Below are positions 8,061 through 16,331 of a stretch of DNA of 21,776 nucleotides, piece after piece. The position numbers and the translations under genes are program-made. The notes under the pieces are model-generated. The model worked only from the letters and a program-made list of their open reading frames with translations. It made no database searches and was not told the origin of the DNA. Source of the DNA: Bremia lactucae (lineage: Eukaryota; Oomycota; Peronosporomycetes; Peronosporales; Peronosporaceae); assembly GCF_004359215.1 (NCBI RefSeq), contig NW_027152031.1, positions 1,242,358 through 1,264,133 of the forward strand, given 5' to 3'. Positions within the stretch are counted from its first letter, which is position 1, and each line of letters begins with the position of its first letter.

Positions 8061-8792
8061 CGCCACATCGAACTGTGGATGGAAGCGGCGCAGGAATTCC
8101 GCTTCGTTTCGGTCATTAGCGCGCTATAGGAGCGACACACTTATTCCATCCGAACGAGGCCATTCGGATGGAGGTGGCATCGGTGGTATGCCACTAGTCA
8201 CATAGCCGCGTTTAATTCGACTGGCTTGTGACACCGACTGGACACGTTCACGTGCCGTCGGTGGAGCTTTAAGCTCAGGCACTTCTGCGTCAGACTCATT
8301 GTGTATGATGGTCTGAACGACAGGTGTTTGTGCCTCTACTCAACTGAGAAGCAGCCGCACCTTAACGTGCAGCGCTCTCAAAAATGGTCGCTGCGCTAGC
8401 TAACGCAGACGACGAGACAGTCGCTTCGTTGGAGATAGGCAAGAATGACTTCGCACTTAGGGCACCTCCATGTAAGGAGCAATGGGTGAATTCTGGGTGG
8501 TAAATTTGGCGCCATCACCCTTCTCCAGCAGCTCGCTGTGCTCATCACTACTATGAGGTAATGGCAGCGGTATCAACACATTGTAGTCAACAATGAGTTG
8601 CGGATCTACATCTTCACTGCGCAAGTGGAATAGATCGTTCAGCTCAAATAACAGCGCGACAGCAGCGTCTGTCGATGTTGTAATTGCGGCACTAGACACC
8701 GGCAGCATTTTATCGCTGCGCGTGCGCTTCGTGCGTGGTTGTGTGGGTGTCTTTGCAGACGACCCATCAGCTTTGCTCCTCTTAGGCGGCAT
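7540..8792 (-). pseudogene. Family-1 antisense ORF (MPPKR protein), copy 1
   Basis: It starts with MPPKRSKADGSS (ATG 8792-8790; an in-frame ATG at 8837 is also possible) and is open to 8457 (N-terminal basic tract, then Ser/Asp-rich EDVDPQLIVDYN). After frameshifts, KAPPTARERVQSVSQASRIK and GYVTSGIPPMPPPSEWPR follow near 8290-8160, then EFLRRFHPQFDVAKQRSQQI near 8098-8040 and a region near 7745-7600 corresponding to the coiled coil of copy 2. It shares all these blocks with 19220-20655. The part below about 8060 is antisense to the pol linker and chromodomain. Function is unknown. Because LTR polarity makes pol the sense strand, it is an antisense accessory ORF rather than a conventional gag, but a gag-like role cannot be excluded. 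Confidence 0.7.
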
Positions 8793-8925
8793 GTCAGGCA
8801 CCGTGTGATGACAAAGATGTACACACACTGGTCGCAAGACTGATTGAGAGGACTAAATGTGGCGTAAGCAGCTCGCTGTCCCTCGTTCCTCCCGCTGACG
8901 ATTTTACAAATGTAATTCGTTCTTA

Positions 8926-8938
8926 AAGAGGGTGGTGG
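8926..8938 (+). promoter_or_regulatory. Polypurine tract of family-1 element (copy 1)
   Basis: AAGAGGGTGGTGG, purine except for two T, abuts the LTR that begins TATAACGGGC at 8939. The inverted copy has GAAGGGCGGTGG in the same place and family 2 has GGGAATGGTGA. A purine run directly before the LTR is the usual plus-strand primer, so the LTR at 8939-9406 is the 3' LTR of a plus-strand pol. Confidence 0.6.
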
Positions 8939-9406
8939 TATAACGGGCTACAGTTGCCCTATGCCACACAAACCCGTGAAGTAAACTTTATGCACTTAGC
9001 GGGATGGTCAATTACTTCATGTGAAGCGTTTAGACCTGCCACTTGGCAGTGGTGCACAAACTGACCCTTGTGTATGTGATGCACATAGGTGTATTCACAT
9101 TTGATGGGATGACGGCTAGCGTCATCCGTAATCCGAGGTATTCAGAATAACACGCTGGCAATGTAGGGATGCACATCTACAGTGGTGGCATTCATTATTG
9201 GTTAAAAGCTTAAGATATAAATCAGTCATAAAACTACTTCCTAGTGAACAAGTGCGCGCGTGAAGCCGGATTACCGCTTCCATGACGTAAGGTTCTTGTT
9301 CGTTGGGTGCAGTAGCTTAGGCGCCCACCAATTACCTCACTGTGCCTAAAGCTGCGTGCGCAAATAGAGCGTGGCTGCTATAGAAGCAGCGCAGCGCCCG
9401 CCTACA
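8939..9406 (+). repeat. Family-1 gypsy 3' LTR, copy C
   Basis: It runs from TATAACG (TGTAACG in copy B) to CCTACA. It is the reverse counterpart of copies A and B. Hairpins are conserved: 9107-9127 (GGATGACG / CGTCATCC) and an ATGTGA... arm pair near 9073-9100. The first about 35 bp form a stem-loop with GGGC / GCCC at its tip. No 5' LTR of this element remains in the window. The flank after 9406 differs from the flanks of copies A and B, so each LTR is a separate insertion. Confidence 0.8.
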
Positions 9407-9880
9407 AGCCTGGTCAATCATGTAGTAAGAAAATATCTTACGCAGCTTATGTGCGGGTTCTTGAAAGATGTTTTACCTCTCCACAGGGTAATAACTGTGC
9501 GATGCATGCCTCAACAGCTGCCGCAAACTGTAAAACAAGCTTTGACACCATAAAGTACCGCAAGGATTGATATAGGCTTGGCTTTAATATTCAAGGAGCA
9601 AGGCTCGGTTCATTCAGCTTCTACCGAGAAGACCTATTTGAAGTAGCAGCCGTGAGATATGAAAAAAACGCTACAGAGCTAATAAAAAAGCTTGTGAGGG
9701 ACCACATTGGCGTCATTGAGCGCATATGCAACGTAATGGTATTTGCATATTTGAATGAAAACGACAAAAGCTCAAAACATTGGACGTAACTTATCTGTCT
9801 AATGTATGTGACTTGGTAGATTCTTGACAACATTCGCTTCATTTACTCTTTGAGGTTGGAATATAAGCAACTAACCGATA
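9407..9880. other. Unassigned stretch, no gene supported
   Basis: Only short unconvincing frames occur. It holds a perfect 6-bp stem-loop near 9425-9441 (GTAAGA / TCTTAC) and an ATATGCAA / TTGCATAT pair near 9723-9750. It could be flanking DNA or a decayed element. Confidence 0.5.
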
Positions 9881-9883
9881 TGG

Positions 9884-10430
9884 TTGTGTTTTGAAGTCCT
9901 TTGTCTAATGACAACAAAGCTTGAGTCACCGACTCCTAGCTACTCCCTCCACGATGAGTTGCAGGTGGACTATATGAGTCACACTCCATTGGAGGAAGAG
10001 GCAGAAGAGCCTCGCTCATTCTCGTCTTGGCGTGTAGACGACCTTAACCACTTCACCAGATACTGGCATTAGCCCTTACGACGGCGTCGCTTTAAAAGTC
10101 TCTCCACGTGAAACTAAAGGTTCTCTCGCGCATCAATTAGCTCGGGAGGGGGCCGAAATTCGGCGGAAGTATTTAATGCTCTGAAGCACGAGGGCTTACT
10201 TCTTCGCGAAGGCCTTGCTCGGGTTAAGGGCTATTTTGAGGCGGTCCAAATCTGTCTTGCTATGCTGTAACATCAGCAACCTCGTTTAGAGGATCAGCTA
10301 AACGTCCTGGTGAGGATGCAGCAATCTGCGGCACGACTTCGTTTTCAGCGCAAGCGCCTCCAAGTCCACGTGGGAGGATTCCGACATGGCTTCAGTAAGC
10401 CGACGTAAAATACTGGGTGTACGCAGCTTG
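9884..10430 (+). other. Possible remnant of a retroelement polyprotein, not recognised
   Basis: An open stretch 9884-10072 reads SLHDELQVDYMSHTPLEEEA and is acidic. From about 10090 to 10400 several frames look protein-like: REGAEIRRKYLML, then in another frame LARVKGYFEAVQ and, near 10270-10370, EDQLNVLVRMQQSAARLRFQ. The last is Gln/Arg-rich and amphipathic. I cannot assign it to a family. Its position just before an integrase zinc-finger remnant would fit the RNase H-integrase tether of family 2, or a fragment of another element. Confidence 0.3.
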
Positions 10431-10439
10431 CTAGGAAGA

Positions 10440-11111
10440 TTTAGCATGTAAGCTAGGCCCTTCTTGGCCACGATGTAAATGGTCCAATAAAGATGTCAAC
10501 GGGTGAAGCCTAGCCCTTCATCCCGTGCACCTCTCCAACCTCTCCCACTTCCGGCAGAGTGTTGGCAGTCCGTATCTATGGATTTCGTCTTCAGATTTTC
10601 CAAAGACTATCACAAAAACAATGGAATCCTCTTTTTTGTAGACGGATTCAGCAAGATGGTACATCTTGCTGCAGTACCAGGGTCGATCACGGCTCCGGGC
10701 TATACCCGTGTCTTTATCGACACGGTATTCAAACTCCACGGATTTCCCCGTGAATTGGTCTCGGATAGAGATCCACGATTCACGGCGGAGTTCTGGCAAT
10801 CCGTGTTCCGATCTCTCGGAACACGGCTGACTCTGTCAATATCCGATCACCCAGAAGCAGATAGTCAAACAGAACGCGTTAATCGCGTCCTCGAAGGGAT
10901 ACTGCGAGATTACGTCCAATCGTATCCGGATTGGAGCGAGTTTTTACCGATGGTCGAATTCGCCATAGACAATTCGGTGCATGCGTCTACAACGCATACA
11001 CCGTTCTTCGTGAATAGCTTACTCCATCCTCGCATACCCACACAATTAGAGGGTAGTTTAAAGGGGGTGGACTCGCACGAGCAAAACCACTTCTGGCTGC
11101 GTCGAAGTTAA
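10440..11111 (+). pseudogene. Family-2 gypsy integrase core with intact D,D-35-E
   Basis: A remnant of the HHCC domain (WPRCKW near 10470, CQRVKPSPSSRAPLQPLP from about 10495 in two frames) leads into a 202-residue open frame from 10503. Counting from its Met: SMDFVF gives D27, VSDRDPRF gives D88, SQTERVNRV gives E124, with 35 residues between D88 and E124 as required. VEFAIDNSVHASTTHTPFFV closes the core. The frame stops at 11111 after a short divergent tail. The core itself could fold, but the zinc finger is broken and downstream frames are shifted. Perfect stem-loops lie inside the coding sequence, for example 10801-10826 with 11-bp arms. Confidence 0.9.
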
Positions 11112-11580
11112 CAACGACGCGAGTGATGTCGATGTCGAAGAAATCGACATCGAAGATGAGAAAGATCTCATGGCAGTGCGCACAAAGCGTACTGAAAAAG
11201 ACAAAACAAATGAGTAAGCAGATGAATTTCTGCTGACTCGAGAATCAGTAATCCGTTTCGTACAGGATTCCGTTGCTAACGCAGTGGACCGTCAGAAACG
11301 GAATGCAGACAAACATGGAAGAGCGAATATTCATTCTTTTAAAAATAATGATCTAGTGCTACTCTCCACGGTAAACCTTCCTAAGCGGTGTAGTCACTAA
11401 TGTGGGTAGCAGTAAACTACTACCTAAGTTCATTGGGCCTTTCCGTGTACTGCATGGCAGAGGCAATGCGTACACAATATAATTGCCACATAGATCGCGA
11501 ACGCATCCATCGTTTTACGTTGGTCGGCTCCGCCCGTAACATCAGTACGCGGTTTCTTCTGAGGACGGATCTGACCACCC
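11112..11580 (+). pseudogene. Family-2 integrase C-terminal region with GPY/F domain
   Basis: Readable pieces are LMAVRTKRTEKDKTNE (11168-11215), FLLTRESVIRFVQDSVANAV (11226-11285), DRQKRNADKHGRANIHSF (11288-11340), LVLLSTVNLPK (11353-11385), PKFIGPFRVLHGRGNAYTI (11420-11483) and RTHPSFYVGRLRP near 11500-11540. IGPF is the GPY/F motif. A stop at 11215-11217 (TAA) and a 1-bp change near 11390 break the frame. It joins the core upstream to the chromodomain linker downstream. A 9-bp stem-loop lies at 11125-11151. Confidence 0.85.
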
Positions 11581-13230
11581 TTTTCAAAAATCCCTAAGAG
11601 ATTCTTGTGATCGCGAACCAGATTCGCATGTTGAACCTGGAGTTTTTCATGCCGGTTCCGAGTTTCCTCGAAAATGCGATGAGCTGACGACAGTTCATCA
11701 CGAAGAGCGTGATATTTTTGTTTGAACTCCAACATGGAGTAACCACTCTTCGAACGGTCTTCCAACCGCTCGATATGGTGAGCCTGCACCGTCTGCTCCA
11801 ACGAGTGACGCTTGCCACGCTCGTGGTCAAGTCCCTCCTCTAAATCATGGAGGAAGCGATCGATTTTGGCGATCTTCGACTCAAGATCCGACATACGGTT
11901 CGGATCTAATTTTCCTTCCTCCACCACAACCATTAGTGGATTCCCACGGTGGTCAACGTTTCCTTGTGGAACGTATACAAAGCCACCGTGATGTGAAGGG
12001 GCAGCGAACGAGTTATCTTGTTCGCTGGCGTGGTTATCCACCTTCACATGACAGCTGGGAGCCTCGTTCCCAGCTGATTGCTGACGTTGAGGGCCTCGTC
12101 CATCAGTATGACGAGACCCACCCGATGGTTCAGAAGGCCCATCGGAAAACACGCGCCCCTGGCGCCTGTAAATCGATTGCAAAACGTCAATCGCGTCACG
12201 CATCTCAATAGAGATGCGAGCCCTTCCCCAGGGCGAAGAAAGGGAGTAGACATCCCCTTTTACCTCTTCGTGTTGTCAACACAACACGGACAGGGATCAT
12301 TCCACGTGAGGCATGGAAGCCCAGCCTCACAAGACAACCGCTGCAGCTTAAATTTTGCACCGGTTGGAGTTCGTTTATAAACTTAACGCGAATTCCGTTA
12401 AGTCCATTGAAGCCAGGCTTCACGTCCAATGTCTTTGACATTGCGAATGAACGCGCTCTAGGCTTGCATAAGCGAGACTGTATCCCGCTTATTGTTGCCA
12501 CTATACCATTGATGCTTGAAAAAAGCATCGAGATAAAAATCTTCCTCAGCGCGTAATTTCATCGCGCTGGGATCAAGGCCATGTAACTTTGTCGCAATAA
12601 ATAATGGATATTTATTGTGAGGAGTAGTCTCTCCAGACAAGCTATTGAATAGCCGTCGGGCAATTGCCACGGCTTCTTTTCAGGCGCGAGATTAGACATT
12701 ATATTGTCTCCACTCCACTGAGCTCTATCCACTGAAGCGGGGGTACCACAAGAACTTTTATTACGATGACTTATGCCATCGTCATCACCTTGCACAGAAA
12801 CAGGTGCAAGTGACCGTACGGGAGATGGAACGGGCGATGAGGAATCATCCTCATCCTCGGAACCAAACAGACTATTAACTCGTCTATCAGAATAAGCCCT
12901 CTCATTCGAAGGCTCATAGTCAGCCGCCTGACGTCTATCAGGCGACTGTTCCATTCTCTCCAAGTCGGCCATTTCGTCCGACTCGCATTCGTAGTCGACC
13001 TCCAAAGAGGGGTCGACTTCATGTGGTAACCCACCACGAGCACCCGCAACATCTAGTGGTGCGCGAGAAGAAGAAACTACGGCAGACGAAACGTCTGCCG
13101 CAAGAGACATTAGTGCGTCACCCGCGGCTGCTTGAACCGCAGCCGAAGGCTCCGCACTACCAGCACCCCGCATGGATTTATTCTTTATGCGATGGAATTT
13201 AAAATGATGGTTCTGACCAATCAACATCAT
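11430..13230 (-). pseudogene. Family-2 antisense ORF with C-terminal coiled coil
   Basis: The frame opens at 13230 (a second Met at 13173 begins MRGAGSAEPS) and is open to 12559: Ala/Ser-rich, then acidic (HEVDPSLEVDYECESDE, SLFGSEDEDDSSS) and NLAPEKKPWQLPDGYSI. After frame changes come LRAEEDFYLDAFFKHQWYSG (12628-12565), FNGLNGIRVKFINELQPVQN and LVRLGFHASRGMIPVRVVLT (12410-12280), then 12203-11430 (257 codons, open). That last part carries a long coiled coil, MSDLESKIAKIDRFLHDLEE to QVQHANLVRDHKNLLG (about 11890-11600), and ends in a basic tail. From 12203 down it is antisense to the pol linker and chromodomain. Function is unknown; weak N-terminal resemblance to the family-1 antisense ORF is visible (VDPSL.VDY, then SDE). 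Confidence 0.7.
11580..12211 (+). pseudogene. Family-2 pol linker and chromodomain, fully overlapped by an antisense ORF
   Basis: One frame runs from about 11580 to the TAG at 12209-12211, interrupted by a single TGA (11723-11725). The linker is Ser/Pro/Asp/His-rich (RDSCDREPDSHVEPG, NHGGSDRFWRSSTQDP), ending PPPPQPLVDSHGG-like. The chromodomain follows: RFLVERIQSHRDVKG, SYLVRWRGYP, DSWEPRSQL, then DVEGLVHQYDETHP. Aromatic cage residues F, W, Y and W are present (F9, W31, Y34, W41 counting from the Met codon at 11936, which is internal). The opposite strand is open over the same stretch. A 9-bp perfect stem-loop (12052-12076) lies in the chromodomain. Confidence 0.85.
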
Positions 13231-13295
13231 TTTAAAATTAAGTGGTCAGATAGTGACCACTCCATCCAATGACAATCAGAGTGATTGTCGTTTAC

Positions 13296-13306
13296 GGGAA
13301 TGGTGA
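13296..13306 (+). promoter_or_regulatory. Polypurine tract of family-2 element
   Basis: GGGAATGGTGA directly precedes TGTAACGGG at 13307. It resembles the purine tracts before both family-1 LTRs in position and in its GGTG core, and marks 13307-13773 as a 3' LTR for a plus-strand pol. Confidence 0.55.
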
Positions 13307-13773
13307 TGTAACGGGTGTATCGTTACATGAAATTAGCACGTAAGGTTGTTAACTAATATATTATCTAAAAGCTAAATAATATTTGGAGTTTATTACTTTC
13401 TATAGTAATATCCTGAATTCTTATTCATAAATAGGTATAAGCCGTTAAATCTATTTATCCCGCAGACTAATCAGCTGTAAACGTAAACAAAGAGAGAGAC
13501 AGATAAGATTTCAATTGCATGTTTGGTATTAGTTTATGATTAAGTTAGCATTAAAAGATAGAAAGAAGAAGAAACTTAATTATATTAATACAGTTTTCGT
13601 TTAACCCTCTTTAAGGTAGTTGTCTTAAAGAGTAGTCTTCCTTTGCACGTACTAGTGTACGTTAAGTGACGTAAGGCACCAATCGCAACTGAAGCAGTGC
13701 GAAGTGGACTTGTACTGAAGCAGTGCGAAGTAGACTTGTACTGAAGCAGTACAAGTCATAGTGCCCCGTTAGA
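13307..13773 (+). repeat. Family-2 gypsy 3' LTR
   Basis: It begins TGTAACGGG and ends CCCCGTTAGA, near-perfect inverted termini (TAACGGGG when read from the right) with the last ACA changed to AGA. Length is 467 bp, close to the family-1 LTRs (468-508 bp). Between are AT-rich segments and, near the right end, three copies of a 26-bp tandem repeat. A second copy of this LTR was not found in the window, so the ends rest on termini, the adjoining purine tract and the sharp junction with copia RT coding sequence at 13774. Confidence 0.7.
13688..13757 (+). repeat. 26-bp tandem repeat inside the family-2 LTR
   Basis: The unit beginning ACTGAAGCAGTGCGAAGT starts at 13688, 13714 and 13740, with exact 26-bp spacing. 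The first two copies differ at one position; the third is partial and its ACTGAAGCAGT arm meets ACAAGTC. Each unit contains CTTGTACTGAAGCAGTAC-like self-complementarity. Short direct repeats in this part of an LTR are commonly transcriptional enhancer units; that role is inference. Confidence 0.85.
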
Positions 13774-14419
13774 CCAATATTGTCGCGTTTTCACTAAAGA
13801 CACATGTCTAGGATGCATTGTCGAAACTTTGCTTCTTTCAGTTTTTATGTAGCAACTGGCTCCATAGACGCCCGGCTTGTTTCAAGCCGTATAAACTTTT
13901 TCGTAATTCCAATACAACTTCTTGTTTGTCTTTGACGCCCAATTTTTTTGAAATTTCAGTACACAATTCCATCGACTGCGGTACATGGAGGTATATCTTC
14001 AATCCTGGCTCTTTATCTGCCTTAACGTAGGCATTCGGAATATCTCCATGCTTGGCTGGAACTCCCCAAGTGGCCGCCAATGCCACCAACACTTTAACTG
14101 TTGACATATCCATATCAGTAGCAAAAGTGAATTCATAATCAATTCTATGTACCTGCTCGTTACCACATGCCACAAGACTGGCCTTTAATCGTTCGATATC
14201 TCATTTCGAATCAGTCTTCGTCTTGTACACCCATTAAGTGTGTAAGGCGTTACCGTGGGACGGTCGCTTAATTGATACCCACGCCCTATTATCTTCCAAT
14301 GCCTTTAATTTTTCAGTCATTGCTATCTTCCACCCTTCGCATTTCGAACTTTTCATAGCTTCACCAAAATGCTTAGGGTCCCTTTTATAGACATGGGCAA
14401 CAACTTGCACAGGTCTCAT
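13774..14419 (-). pseudogene. Ty1/copia reverse transcriptase, truncated before YVDD
   Basis: 14419-14234 reads CEGWKIAMTEKLKALEDNRAW, then a stop and WVYKTKTDS. 14173-13838 reads FATDMDMSTVKVLVALAATW, KHGDIPNAYVKADKE, ELRKSLYGLKQAGRLWSQLL. These are the classic copia RT blocks. After a frame change FRQCILDMCL follows near 13830-13803. It stops at the family-2 LTR (13773), before the YVDD box, so the rest of RT, RNase H and the copia 3' LTR are missing here. The truncation is best explained by insertion of family 2 into this gene, although the other half is not found to the left. Confidence 0.9.
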
Positions 14420-14439
14420 TGGCTCCTCCCGAGCCTGTC

Positions 14440-15330
14440 TTACTTCATTTGACCTGACTTTACTTCTGGTTTGATGCGCATCCCTTTCCAGGTCTTAGTC
14501 TTTTTGACACCTATCTTGATCTTGGGTTTCGAATAGGAAACTTCTTCTCCTTGATCTTCAAAAGACAATGTCTTTTGTAGTTGATTATTCTGATCCGTGC
14601 TCAAAGTATCAATATTTTGCACGTGTTGTGTAGCCGTGACCTTATTGGCTTCCTGCATGAAAACCCTGAAACCCTTGACTTCATCACTTCTTCCAATGAT
14701 AATTCCTACCTGAGATCGTTGTGCAAGTGAAATTTTGCCTGGGTGTCGATATACGCTGCACACAGAACCGAAAACCACAATGTCCCGTAAATATGGCACT
14801 TGGTTTGTTAGCACTTCGATTGGTGATGCCCGTTTTGCATTTGCACTACTACGATTTTAAAATGTAGGCGGCGTATTCTACGGCATCCCCCAAAAATGAT
14901 TAAGGTAACCGACTAGCGAATTACATTGACCTTGCCATGTTTAAAATCGTCCTCTGCATACGCTCTGCTTTGCTATTCGAAGCTTGATTGCGAGCTTCGC
15001 TGACTTGACGAGCTTCTCCAATGGTTTTGCAAAATAAATCCACATTTTCGTATTCGACACCCCCATCTGTACGCGATACGAGAATCTTATTTCCAAATCT
15101 CCTTCAAAAAAAGGCTAAGAAATGTTCAAACTTCTTTGCTGCCTTTATTAGTGCCAAGAACACCTTCCAATAATTGGATTTGTGATTGATAAAGTTGACT
15201 AGGTACCTGTTTCCAAGTCTGTCCTTAGGCGTCATAGGACCCTTCAAATCTGAACAGACTAGCCCCCCAATTCGATCGATTAGGGAGTTGATACCTGTGT
15301 CCTTTTTTGACTGAGCGTTATTGGTGTGCT
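14440..15330 (-). pseudogene. Ty1/copia integrase core and C-terminal region
   Basis: On the minus strand SDLKGPMTPKDRLGNRYLV (about 15262-15205) carries the first Asp, LVSRTDGGVEYENVDLFCKT (15085-15025) the second, and SNSKAERMQRTILNMARSM (14975-14920) the Glu. GDAVEYAAYIL follows near 14892-14860. The frame 14814-14440 reads VPYLRDIVVFGSVCSVYRHP, then RSQVGIIIGRSDEVKGFRVF, the domain between integrase and RT. Stops and frame changes occur between these blocks, so no polyprotein could be made. It continues the gag-protease part to the right and the RT to the left. Confidence 0.85.
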
Positions 15331-15810
15331 TCCCTTGAGCTCACGAAATACATGTTGGTCTTAAGAAGCTCGTAATCACAATTCCAGAGTCTGGCTCCTT
15401 TGCCATCCGTTCAATGGTTTCATACGAAAGATGACCCAACCTTTGGTGAAAATTATACAATGTACTATTTTAGTTGTCGGTCCTGGGTGACTTTGATCCT
15501 CAGCAAGCACCACAATTATCACTTCTTTTGACGACTTAAGGTTTGTTTCAGTCTCCACCACTTGCACGTAAAGCACATTCTGTTTCATGTAAATGTCGAA
15601 TATCACCATTCCATCTAACCTTCGTGTCAAGGTGCGAGAATTACCGATATACCCAAGACCAAAACCTTTGCACTCGAGCTTTCCATACGAAATAATCTTT
15701 CTTGAAAGCTCGGAAGCCAGGTATACCTCGGTAAGTGTGATTTGTGTTTCACGACCTTGAGCCATCACCGTCAAAACCACATTTCCGACTCGAGTGAGTC
15801 GGATTATCTC
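15331..15810 (-). pseudogene. Ty1/copia protease C-terminal part and GAG-pre-integrase domain
   Basis: The open frame 15780-15376 reads LTEVYLASELSRKIISYGKL, then DIYMKQNVLYVQVVE, the beta-rich stretch following the copia protease. In a shifted frame HQRLGHLSYETIERMAK (about 15450-15400), the GAG-pre-integrase signature with its conserved His, can be read, so a frameshift lies near 15455. It bridges the protease at 15890 and the integrase core at 15260. Confidence 0.8.
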
Positions 15811-15818
15811 GCTATCAG

Positions 15819-16331
15819 CTAAATGGCACTCCGATTGACACGGTTTTGGATTTTTAGTAGATATTTATCGCTTACGAGATGTCTGCTAGACGCACTGTCT
15901 AGTATCCAGGCATCTGAATTCAAGCTTTCAGCAATATCGTTTGAGTTATCGAAATCGTTGCGGTTTCCTCTGGCCTCTTGAATCGCCAAAACTATATTTT
16001 CGGTTGATTTTCCGTGTCGGCCATTATTTCGACATTCTCGTTTGGAATTGCAGTCGGATTTCACGTAACCGACAATACCGCAATTGTAACACGTACGGGT
16101 CTCCTTGCGCACAATCTTATCTTCAATGTTAGCCAACACCTCTTTTCCAAAAGCTCGGCCCGATCGAGATTCGAGCTCGATTGTTTGGGCAAAATGAGCC
16201 AATTCCTTAGCTTGAACCGAAAAATCGGTTCTTTGAGTTGAGTACTTAGCCATTAAGATGGGAACCAAATCAGGGGAGGCGTATCTGACAAAATTGGTCC
16301 AGTACTTGTTGCTCCCCGCCCCCTGCTGCAT
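15819..16331 (-). pseudogene. Ty1/copia gag C-terminus, zinc knuckle and protease active site
   Basis: A 170-codon open stretch. Residues 81-94 are a CCHC-type knuckle (CYNCGIVGYVKSDC), but the His is Tyr89. Residues 142-155 are WILDSASSRHLVSD, the copia protease active site, where the usual D-S-G-A is D145-S-A-S. Both changes should impair function. The segment is preceded by gag sequence in other frames, so the Met at 16331 is internal. In copia elements gag and pol are one polyprotein, which fits the close spacing here. Confidence 0.85.

Larger units (their letters stand above)
6405..9406 (+). repeat. Left arm of a large inverted repeat (family-1 element, copy 1)
   Basis: This arm is homologous, in opposite orientation, to 18597-21776. 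Homology covers integrase, GPY/F, chromodomain, antisense ORF, purine tract and LTR, with the same order and the same two integrase frameshifts. About 9.2 kb separates the arms. The right arm is cut by the end of the window. Divergence is visible throughout (scattered substitutions and indels), so the duplication is not recent. Different flanks at the LTR ends favour two insertions over one segmental duplication. Confidence 0.8.

Noticed and set aside
7954..8205. 83-codon plus-strand frame as an independent gene
   Set aside because: Its first residues (SAYEKEHH) are the chromodomain tail in a shifted frame; the rest is opposite the antisense ORF and has no own start context.
6405..9406. Interpretation of the convergent gag-like ORF and pol as an inversion breakpoint
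   Set aside because: The same arrangement in family 2, chromodomain coding that continues underneath the antisense ORF, and PBS/polypurine polarity all fit a native architecture better.
13688..13757. CRISPR-like array
   Set aside because: Only three head-to-tail 26-bp units without spacers, inside an LTR of a eukaryotic element.
13868..13884. Perfect 7-bp stem-loop in copia RT as evidence of hairpin enrichment there
   Set aside because: An isolated case within several kb, close to the chance rate, and used instead as a control.
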